A stretch of DNA of 64,000 nt from Owenia fusiformis (Eukaryota > Annelida > Polychaeta > Sabellida > Oweniidae): the NCBI GenBank assembly GCA_903813345.2, contig CAIIXF020000011.1:9706842-9770841 (forward strand), given 5' to 3'. A model generated the notes under the pieces. The model ran no database searches, was not told where the DNA came from, and worked only from the letters and a program-made list of their open reading frames with translations. This document shows positions 55,643 to 64,000 of the stretch, piece by piece (within the stretch, counting starts at the first letter, position 1; the number at the start of each line of letters is the position of its first letter). The translations under genes and the position numbers were made by a program.

Positions 55643-57095
55643 GTCATATTTGGCACAAATGATGGCCAGATTGTCACTATGAACTCCAATGGAGGTATGA
55701 TATCTCAAGTGACAATACAAGAGGGGGCAGAGATAATAGCCATTGCTTGGTTTTAATTGATTCTTCATTGGTTATTTCTAGGTCATATTTGGCACAAATG
55801 ATGGTCAGATTGTCACTATGAACTCCAATGGAGGTATGATATCTCAAGTGACAATACAAGAGGGGGCAGAGAAAACAGCCATTGCTTGGTCTTAATTGTT
55901 TCTTCATTGGTTATTTCTAGGTCCTATTTGGCACAAATGATGGTCAGATTGTCACTATGAACTCCAATGGAGGTATGATATCTCAAGTGACAATACAAGA
56001 GGGGGCAGAGAAAACAGCCATTGCTTGGTTTTAATTGATTCTTCATTGGTTATTTCTAGGTCCTATTTGGCACAAATGATGGTCAGATTGTCACTATGAA
56101 CTCTAATGGAGGTATGATATCTCAAGTGACAATACAAGAGGGGGCAGAGAAAACAGCCATTGCTTGGTTTTAATTGATTCTTCATTGGTTATTTCTAGGT
56201 CCTATTTGGCACAAATGATGGTCAGATTGTCACTATGAACTCCAATGGAGGTATGATATCTCAAGTGACAATACAAGAGGGGGCAGAGATAACAGCCATT
56301 GCTTGGTTTTAATTGATTCTTCATTGGTTATTTCTAGGTCCTATTTGGCACAAATGATGGTCAGATTGTCACTATGAACTCCAATGGAGGTATGATATCT
56401 CAAGTGACAATACAAGAGGGGGCAGAGAAAACAGCCATTGCTTGGTTTTAATTGATTCTTCATTGGATATTTCTAGGTCATATTTGGCACAAATGATGGT
56501 CAGATTGTCACTATGAACTCCAATGGAGGTATGATATCTCAAGTGACAATCAAGAGGGGGCAGAGAAAACAGCCATTGCTTGGTCTTAATTGTTTCTAAA
56601 TTGGTTATTTCTAGGTCATATTTGGCACAAATGATGGTCAGATTGTCACTATGAACTCCAAAGGAGGTATGATATCTCAAGTGACAATACAAGAGGGGCA
56701 GAGATAACAGCCATTGCTTGGTCTTAATTGTTTCTAAATTGGTTATATCTAGGTTCTATTTGGCACAAATGATAGCCATTGCTTGGTTTTAATTGATTCT
56801 TCATTGGTTATTTCAAGGTCCTATTTGGCACAAATGATGGTCAGATTGTCACTATGAACTCCAAAGGAGGTATGATATCTCAAGTGACAACACAAGAGGG
56901 GGCAGAGAAAACAGCCATTGCTTGGTTTTAATTGATTCTTCATTGGTTATTTCTAGGTCATATTTGGCACAAATGATGGTCAGATTGTCACTATGAACTC
57001 CAAAGGAGGTATGATATCTCAAGTGACAATACAAGAGGGGGCAGAGAAAACAGCCATTGCTTGGTTTTAATTGATTCTTCATTGGTTATTTCTAG
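55643..57095 (+). repeat. 139-bp tandem array of a TULP4 intron/exon boundary
   Basis: Eleven units, each with TGGTTATTTCTAG acceptor plus the first ~111 nt of exon 57096-57264. Exon-like parts start at 55643, 55782, 55921, 56060, 56199, 56338, 56477, 56615, 56753, 56818 and 56957. Intact units read VIFGTNDGQIVTMNSNGG... to IAWF and then TAA. Unit 56477 lacks one A, unit 56615 lacks one G and unit 56753 has lost most of the exon part. The acceptor before 56818 is CAAG instead of CTAG. The final, complete member is the real exon. Confidence 0.95.
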
Positions 57096-57264
57096 GTCCT
57101 ATTTGGCACAAATGATGGTCAGATTGTCACTATGAACTCTAATGGAGGTATGATATCTCAAGTGACAATACAAGAGGGGGCAGAGATAACAGCCATGGCT
57201 TGGTCGTGTGAGAAGTTCAACATGGAAGAGCCAAATGATGAAACTGATGACACAGCCAGTCAAG
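57096..57264 (+). CDS. TULP4: TULP4 coding exon (WD40 region), phase 0 to 1
   Basis: Acceptor TTATTTCTAG, donor CAAG|GTATTTG. It reads VLFGTNDGQIVTMNSNG, then MISQVTIQEGAEITAMAWS, then an acidic tail with EEPNDETDDTASQ. It continues DDQK of the previous exon just as vertebrate TULP4 continues DDQQVLFGTADGQVIVMD. The stretch MAWS corresponds to the MSWN that starts the next blade, and the acidic segment to the SSESDTDSDD linker, shorter here. This is the 3'-most copy of the 139-bp array and the only one with the second half and a donor. Where most truncated copies have EKTAIAW, this one has EITAMAW. Confidence 0.95.
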
Positions 57265-57591
57265 GTATTTGATATGTTTCAATTAAACCACTAGAAAATA
57301 CTTTCCTAGCTATGTAATTTGAATGAGTGTTGAAAAGTCCTTCCTAGGATTCCTATTTATTTTTGATTATCAACTTGACATATTCTGAGAGAACACAAGT
57401 CCGGATGCATTTATAAATATTTCAATCATTATTTGAAAATTACCTTATATCTTAAGGCTTTTGGCAAGATATTTTAAAACTAAAAAATATTGAACTGAAA
57501 CTTTGAGGTGGAATATATTAATGTAAGATTTTTATATGACGATAATTCCAATTGGTTATACAGCAACTGTAGTTTTATTGTTGTTTTACAG

Positions 57592-57699
57592 ATGAAGACC
57601 GTGTTAATTTGCTTGCAATCTGTTTCAAATATGGTGCAATCTATTTAACTACTAGTGTTGATGATGTTTGTCCTAAGATCATCTATACAGGCCTAACAG
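57592..57699 (+). CDS. TULP4: TULP4 coding exon (WD40 region), phase 1 to 1
   Basis: Acceptor TTGTTTTACAG (ends 57591), donor ACAG|GTATGT (GT at 57700). Joined to the last G of the preceding exon it reads DEDRVNLLAICFKYGAIYL, then TTSVDDVCPKIIYTGL. This follows vertebrate TULP4, where the linker is followed by LLTVSFTSGDISLMNNYDD and P.VIRSGL. The next exon should start in phase 1 with the 'VVAQWCTQGDLLAVAG' equivalent; I did not find it up to 64000. Confidence 0.92.
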
Positions 57700-58287
57700 G
57701 TATGTTAATTGAGCTAGGTTATCCTATTTCCTTTGTTGAACCATGACTTTCTGCGATGTCTAAATTAATTTTATGATACACAATTCAAGTCATTCATTTA
57801 TGAAAATCTAGCATTTTGCATGATACTTTGAATTGAAAGTTGTTAAAATATACAAAAAACAGTTAAGCTCAAGGATAATTCATCAGGTTGTCACTATTAT
57901 TTTATTTCACCCATCTTTTAAAATCAGATTTCAGATAATGTAGAAATAATTAACAATGTAAAATAACTTTTTTTTCATATACACGCATTGTTGAAATCAT
58001 TAACATTTACTAATTAATGGACTGAAAGCAATGCTCAAGTTCCAGTATTCTAAATGATCATGAGTGTCAACCTAAGAGGGATTACAACAAAACAAATTTA
58101 TTAGCAAGTAATAAAATGACCCATATTTTATTAATCCTATTAGTACCATGTTGACATTTTGGAGATAAACTCATTATTAACTATAAAAGGCAGGTCTAAG
58201 AATGAAAATCACAAACTGACTCAGAATTATTAAAACTTTTTTTATGAAACTTTCATATCATGTGGAATATAAAATCAATAAATAAAG
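57700..58287 (+). other. TULP4 intron, nothing recognised
   Basis: AT-rich intron start without recognisable repeat. Confidence 0.5.
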
Positions 58288-58428
58288 ATACAAGGGTTGA
58301 GTTTTACTGGGGTTGAGTTTTACAGGGTTGAATTGACTTAGGGTTGAATTTTACTGGGGTTGACTTGACTTGGGGTTGAGTTTTACTGGGTTGAGTTGAC
58401 TTTGGGTTGAGTTGACAAGGAAGTGTAT
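58288..58428. repeat. GGTTGAGTT tandem block
   Basis: About eight units of GGGTTGAGTT(TTACTG/GACTT), related to the 100-bp MITE at 55479. Confidence 0.8.
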
Positions 58429-58439
58429 ATCAGTATGTA

Positions 58440-58778
58440 TTTCATACTTGAGTGGGTTTGGGGTAGATATCACCCGGGAATATATATCATATCTGAGGAG
58501 CGGGCAGGATATATTGTATATGTCCCGCTCCAGGCCAAATGCGGGCAGATATAATATATCCATCCCGCTCCCAGGAATTTTTTCAAAAGTTTAAAAATTT
58601 AAATTTCAGAAGTTTAAAATTTTTCAAAAAGTTTAGATGTTACAATTCTATTGTATTGAGCTGAAGGAATATTATGAAAATGTTAAATATAAATTGTGCT
58701 TTCACAGTATAGGCCTATTTTGTCATTTGAAAAAGGTGGTAAAGGTTATATCTACCCCAAACCCACTCAAGTATGAGA
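58440..58778. repeat. Foldback element
   Basis: TTCATACTTGAGTGGGTTTG then GGGTAGATAT pairs with ATATCTACCCCAAACCCACT then CAAGTATGA near 58745-58776. The interior has CCGCTCC/GGAGCGGG palindromic motifs near 58496-58570. Confidence 0.85.
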
Positions 58779-58786
58779 TACACCAG

Positions 58787-58930
58787 TTATGTACGGTCGG
58801 TTTTGGATACAGTGTTTATCCCGCGGGAAATATGTGTATCTCCCTCGGTCCCTGCGGTCCCTGGTGAGATACACATATTTCCCTTGGGATAAACCCTGTA
58901 TCCAAAACCTCCCAGTACATAACCCTTATG
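58787..58930. repeat. Foldback family P, copy 4
   Basis: CAGTTATGTACGGTCGGTTT ... AACCTCCCAGTACATAACCC. The inside is an almost perfect palindrome: GGATACAGTGTTTATCCC... / ...GGGATAAACCCTGTATCC, centred on CCCTCGGTCCCTGCGG. Confidence 0.88.
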
Positions 58931-59576
58931 TATGCAATAGCAAACTACTTTGCAGAATATCTTGAACCATTGATCGTGTTTGCTCCTGTAATAATTCACT
59001 TCATCACCTCTTTCCACCTTGATTTAAATCAATCAATCAAATTTTTGGGAGTTTAACCTCAAATTCAAACATAATTATTTTATCAAAGAAATACTGTTAT
59101 GTTTTTAAAACTCAGTAGGCCAGATTGAGACATATTTTAGTGTGCCCTTTGATTTTGGTTTTTAGTGAGGCCATATTGGATTGGAAGCAGTGGTGATACC
59201 TATCATCAAACCCCTGTTAGTTCACACTAAAATCATTCAGCTAACTCATTTGAAATTTTTACCAGTTAGGCACATCATGTTGATTGATTTATATAATTAT
59301 TTTCATCGTGCTCCTTTATGTACTTTTGAAGAAATAGTTCAAGCTGTCAACTGCCAATAATTCTACCGCAAAAAATCATAATTTTAACACAGGTCTAACA
59401 TCGCTAAATATTTGAATATCAAAAAACTGAAATTCTACGATTGTGTTTTACTGCTATGCTTATTTGGGCCCGAAATTTTAAATAAATGAAAACAAGAAAA
59501 TTAGTGTTCTGAATTGTAATAACGGCATGTACAGCTCTTTAGCACAATACATTCGAAAACGAGGTTTATACATATA
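58931..59576. other. intron stretch, nothing recognised
   Basis: No recognised repeat or exon. Confidence 0.5.
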
Positions 59577-60879
59577 CACGCCTAACCATCGACAAGGTAC
59601 AGTGACAAAATATACCTAGTACACTTTAGGTGTATGATGTCACTATTTAACCGATTTGAAGCAAAGGCAATGATGTAGGTTTGATGTAGGTTTTAAAAAA
59701 ATAATCTGGTAATGCATTAAGGATTTGATGTTTGATTTTTTGTGTATTCGTTTAGGAAGACATTTAACTTTCTAATAATGTTAAAAGATTTTCGAACAGT
59801 GCTCAATTTTTTCGTAGTCAATATACCTATATAATTGGTCGGTCGGAAAATGTTGTGTTTTTACACATTTCCTTTGATCATTTCCTCCCCTGTCGTCTAA
59901 GAGTGTCGAAGATTTTTATGAGAATATGTTTCTTTAAACAGCACAATTAAGGTCTGTTGAAGGTTTAATGCCTATAACATTTTGGCTATAATTTAAAAAA
60001 TCATAAGTGTATGTTGTCAACTCGAATGTACATTGTCCCATTGAACTTACTCAATTCACAGTTTACCCTAATGCAGACAACGTATTTTTCATAACACTAA
60101 CTGACAGGGGGGTCAGATGCATCTAAATTTGAAACAGAACAATTACAGAATAACTTCAATTTGATTTAACTATTGAAACTTTCCAGTAGATCATAAATGG
60201 GATTTTAAAAAGTCATATTCAATAAGTTAGTATAGATCAGTAGATCTATCTATCAATGTAAGTAACAAAACTGAAGGTACAGACGCCAAATAATCAAACA
60301 GGCTGGAAGCAGACTCCGTGGCAGTGCTAGTCTTCAACATATTCTATTCCGAGACACTGGATGGGAGTTTGGGCTGGAAGATAACACCAAATGGGCACAA
60401 ATTAACCACAACCACAACAATACTTTCATAAAATGAAAAAGCAAAAAGGATACTTGAACATGTTCGTTAAAGATCACTTGTTACTCATAAAAACCTTAAT
60501 GAATTTAGAAATAAAATGAAATCATTACATTGTTTGATATTACGTATATCTCATGAATTTCAATTACATGGACAACGTACATTCGAGTTGACAATGCACA
60601 TTTCTGATTTTTTTTAAATTACAACAAATACTTGAATATTTATTAATCTCCACCCATCCTAAATTGTGTAGTATAGAGAAACATATTCTCATGAAAATAA
60701 TCGACACTCTTCGGCAACAGGCTCTTTCAAGTATTCCCAAGATTAATTTTTTAAAACCTACATCACACCTGCATCATTGTCTTTGCTTCAAATCGATTAA
60801 ATAGTGACATCGTACAAATTTACATCTAAAGTGTACTGTGGTATATTTTGTCACTGTACCTTGTCGATGGTTAGGCGTG
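59577..60879. repeat. Large inverted repeat (1.3 kb)
   Basis: CACGCCTAACCATCGACAAG at 59577 is the complement of the end at 60879. Inner blocks also pair (GAAGAGTGTCGA region 59905 with 60695; GTCAACTCGAATGTAC 60018 with 60576). Arms of about 450-500 nt are imperfect. The spacer at 60295-60410 reads AGSRLRGSASLQHILFRDTG on +, which looks like a LINE-type segment. One arm recurs alone at 10071-10175. Confidence 0.8.
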
Positions 60880-61117
60880 ATATACATTCTTTTCAAGTCT
60901 TTTCCAAAATTGATTTTTTTAAATTATATACAAACAGCATACATGTATGTGAAGTCATATGGTTTTGTCCAGTGCCTTGCTCTTTTGTTTTTGATTTATT
61001 GTGAATCAGTTATTATAAAAAATTAACCGATGAATCAGGGCCTGGGCTAGGCAACTTTAATATGACTTGGAGATCTTGACTACGAGAAGTTTGCAGCAAT
61101 TTCTTGTTGACTATAAA
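60880..61117. other. intron stretch, nothing recognised
   Basis: Short interval between two foldback elements. Confidence 0.4.
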
Positions 61118-61594
61118 CACTGGTGATCCGCTCGATTACGCTGGTTACCGAAATGGCTCATTTCGGTAACAAAATGTCGGAACGTCAAAGGTAAAATTTT
61201 TCTTTTTTCCTTATTTCACGACTCGTTGGCAGAATCCCCACAACATTTTTTCTCACAAACGTGTATCAGTATCATACGTTTTAGAAAATGTACATGTTTG
61301 CGAAAAAAATAGCTCATTTAATTACATAAACTGTAGGTGTTAAAAGTGCAGATCTTAACTGTTTTCCGAAATACTGTTTATGTAACTTAAAAAATCGACG
61401 TTTCCGTTGTCTTCTGAACTATTTGTTCGCAAATGTGTACATTTTCTTAAACATATGATACTGATACAGGTTTGTGATGTCTTGGGAATTCTGCCTACAA
61501 CGTGTGAAATAAGGAAAAAAGAAAAATCTTACCTTCGACGTTCCAACGTTTTGTTACCGAAACGGTTCCAGCGTAATCAAGTGGATCACCAGTG
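61118..61594. mobile_element. Near-complete palindromic foldback (477 bp)
   Basis: CACTGGTGATCC..GATTACGCTGG at the left pairs with CCAGCGTAATC..GGATCACCAGTG at the right. The arms extend to about 61320 and 61417 (GTATCAGTATCATA / TATGATACTGATAC). Even the loop has TTACATAAAC/GTTTATGTAA. A 62-codon ORF across the right arm is incidental. Confidence 0.92.
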
Positions 61595-64000
61595 ATAGAG
61601 AAGCCGATAAAAGAAATGTCCTCAATGAATGACAAAAATGCCAATGGAGAGTTCACTAAGAAATATTAGTATAAAGCATGATTGGTGTGGCAAATGGTGT
61701 GACATTTGAATTTATGATATTGTGCCTTCTTCATACAGTATTTTTTCTGTTTCCGCTACAAGCCACAATGACATCATTAAAACTGCATTAAGGATATACT
61801 CCATTATTAATATTTCGTTTTAATCTAGACATTTCAAATGCATACTGTTTCCATGCTCACTAAATATTTTAAAATGAAAACTGTTAAAATACATCCAGGT
61901 AAATCTACTTATTATGTCATTGAACCCATGGGCTTTCAATTTCTAGTTGAAAGCCCATGTTGAACCTTAACAACATCAAAAAATAATTTATTGCTATGGC
62001 GATATAAATTCATCCAACAAGTGGTCTAGATTGTAGGTGCTCATGTCTCCATTGAAGTTTTTATGTTTTCTAATGTGCCTTCTCTTATCAACCTATTGTT
62101 TCTGTTCCTTTCTGTGCTAACTAGTAACTATTTTATAATTGTTCCAATCAATTTGTGGTTTTCTTGAAGAAAGCAATTAAATGATGTGTTTTTTTATTGT
62201 TTCTAGTGTAGTGACTTAGGATACAGCTTGTCATAAAACATAAGTTTCATAAAAAAGTTTTTAGATGAAGAACTACAGCCTCTTCTTACAGTAGGAAGCT
62301 CTAATGTAGTACATCGTAAAATTACTCAATAAGTTGTAATAAGGTGTAATGTCCATGTTTAAGTTTTTTGATATTCAATGTTTTGGTTTCTCAGATGTTG
62401 CCTCTCGTGACTTAAATGTAACATTTTATAATCCCTTAAATCCCACTTGGGTAGCAACACAATAGAATTTGCTGTGGTTTATTTTTAAGAATGTATGGTT
62501 TTATCAAAAGGAAAGTGCATTATTTTTCTATTGTTTTTAAAGAATGTACACTTGGCAAGCTATCAAAAACAAGTGAGACATAAATGACAGTTTTTGATAG
62601 TTTTCATTCCCTAAAAACAATATACAAAAATACATGTACCCTTCTCTTGTTACTGTGCATTCTTTAGAATAAAACAATTTATCAATTTTTGTTGCTATCT
62701 ACATCATTGATCTTATCTTACTTACAAATATTCTGCTGTATTCAAATTTAATGTTCTTGACTGGACAGTCACCTGTAGTGCACTGACAGCTAGACTAATT
62801 ATAGCCCACTCAGTCACTTACATCAACTCACACTCATGAGGTCAATGCAACCAACTCTTTTTGTTGTTACAATTAATTGGCTATATAACAACAAATTTTA
62901 ACCAATAAGAGCCAGGGTCATTGTGAGCCTGGTTGAAGTTTGCAAAATTCACAGTTTGAATAGTCAATACAAAAGAAATCACATTTTTCCGGATTAAAGA
63001 CCTTTTAACTGTAATATAATAGACCCTTCGCCTGTGATAAGAGTCTGTGTGATTTAAGTAAGATAAAGCATTCGAATTCGATTTGATAAGAAATAATAAT
63101 CTCAGGCCTTTGGCCTTCGGTGTATTATTTCTTATAAAACCTCATTCTTATGCGTTATCTAGTACTTAAAGTATATTAATAAAGCATGAGTGCTAGCTTT
63201 GAAAAGTCAAAATGTGTTTAGTATACAACAACTAAAAATATTTAGTTTTTATACTTTACAAGAAATGAGATTCCTTCATTAATCAAGCTATATACTTGCT
63301 TTCTGAAATAAAGTTAGAAGCCACTTCATTGGATGTAAATTCATTGAACCTACCACTGGGAGTGATATTTCTTAATGAATCAATTTCTTATTTGTTGAGA
63401 TCCTAAATGTCCAAACAGATATTGTTACTTATTATTAAAGCACATAAATCTAATTTTCTGTGACACTTTAGTTGTAGTAAACTTCATCATTAATATTAAT
63501 TCACCAGATCTAGGCACCACTCGGTGTAATTTTGAAAAGTGCCTTGTTCAGAATATTTAGGTTGCAGCATTTTTCAGGATATCATTTGGATTAAGGTTAA
63601 ACAATTCCTTCATTAAGACTACATTTGTCTTTTATCCTCACGTCCCAGAATTATGTAGGCAAAAATTTAAATTATGCATCAAAAAACACAAAATTATGTG
63701 GGTGAAAATGCAAATTATGCTACCACCTTACAGCATACCAGGTTACCCCATCTCACCATTTGCATCGCCATTTCCAGTACAGCATGGATGAAATTATAAA
63801 CTTTTTAGAGTTTATGTTAAGGTGGCTGTAGCTACCTGGGGCTTCACATTTTTGTATATTTTTTGTATTAAAATCTTCCTTCCTTCATTCTGCTTCATAA
63901 TCAGGCATAAAAAATGGGTGTCACCTTCTTTATTTTTTACTTAAACCTAGAAAACTCCCATGTTGGGAGATGTTAGGAGATTTAGAGGATTGTAGTATGA
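61595..64000 (+). other. TULP4 intron to window end
   Basis: Contains a hairpin at 61925-61960 (CCATGGGCTTTCAATT / GAAAGCCCATG), a palindrome at 63085-63140 (GATAAGAAATAATAATC.../...TATTATTTCTTAT, centred on GGCCTTTGGCCTTCGG), and AAATTATG. blocks at 63640-63720. No further TULP4 exon was recognised. Confidence 0.6.

Larger units (their letters stand above)
28854..57095 (+). other. TULP4: TULP4 intron (~28.2 kb to the complete acceptor)
   Basis: Phase 0 intron, GTATGTG ... TTATTTCTAG. The last 1.5 kb contains eleven extra copies of its own 3' splice site plus exon start, so the effective 3' boundary depends on which acceptor is used. Protein continuity (DDQK|VLFGTNDG) supports the final one at 57095. 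Confidence 0.88.

Noticed and set aside
57592-57699. Reading ATG at 57592 as a translation start
   Set aside because: The AT is completed by the G of the previous exon to GAT; the acceptor CAG precedes it directly and the frame matches TULP4.
59155-59195. Possible next TULP4 exon after TTTTTAG
   Set aside because: The phase-1 reading (VRPYWIGS) does not resemble the expected TULP4 segment and no good donor follows.
60295-60420. Calling a LINE gene in the inverted-repeat spacer
   Set aside because: Only one short protein-like stretch on + with stops soon after; similarity to ORF2 is suggestive but not diagnostic.
62195-62230. Possible exon after TTGTTTCTAG near 62210
   Set aside because: In the required phase the first complete codon is followed by TAG.

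Overview
The window is eukaryotic, AT-rich, and almost entirely intronic. The only gene I can name with confidence is a TULP4 (TUSP) orthologue on the + strand. Four consecutive coding exons can be read, at 8866-8994, 28689-28853, 57096-57264 and 57592-57699. Their splice phases fit end to end (0, 0, 1, then 1 onward), and the joined reading frame follows the N-terminal WD40 region of animal TULP4 in order. Earlier exons and the 3' exons (rest of the WD40 region, SOCS box, tubby domain) were not found and presumably lie outside. The first two complete introns are about 19.7 kb and 28.2 kb. Animal TULP4, very long introns and repeats built around (GTCC)n tracts with AT-rich cassettes suggest a marine invertebrate, perhaps a mollusc. 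That taxonomic guess is inference.

Layout. 1-1697: 30-bp minisatellite. 1698-3037: intron without recognised features. 3038-5740: Helentron-like 5' end running into a 33-bp minisatellite. 6.5-7.2 kb: minus-strand LINE reverse-transcriptase relic. 7.95-8.76 kb: tandem duplication rich in AGGTCA half-sites. 8866-8994: TULP4 exon. 9.2-28.0 kb: MITE fragments, a LINE relic, two Helentron-like arrays of about 162 bp, hAT-, PIF/Harbinger- and TA-site elements, and a two-palindrome element. 28689-28853: TULP4 exon. 30.1-32.4 kb: a large foldback with a LINE inserted in one arm. 33-42.3 kb: several copies of one dispersed repeat ('Rep-A'), each invaded by different elements (TTAA, AAT, hAT-like, Helentron-like). 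Several still show empty and filled sites side by side. 43-55.3 kb: further palindromes, a TA-site element, a second TTAA element and a LINE 3' relic. 55.44-57.10 kb: a 139-bp tandem array made from the intron/exon boundary of the next TULP4 exon. 57096-57264 and 57592-57699: TULP4 exons. 57.7-64 kb: intron with more foldback elements.

The most unusual object is the exon-derived array. It has eleven acceptor-bearing truncated copies of the first ~111 nt of exon 57096-57264, each with its own 3' splice site and, in intact copies, an in-frame TAA directly after the copied codons. A degenerate twelfth copy carries a 100-bp MITE. Only the last copy is complete. Second in interest is the clean insertion stratigraphy between 25 and 42 kb, where paralogous empty sites fix target-site choice for several element families without any outside data.

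No tRNA, rRNA, CRISPR array or bacterial-type operon was seen. The long ORFs in the two minisatellites arise because the periods (30 and 33 bp) are multiples of three; I do not regard them as genes.
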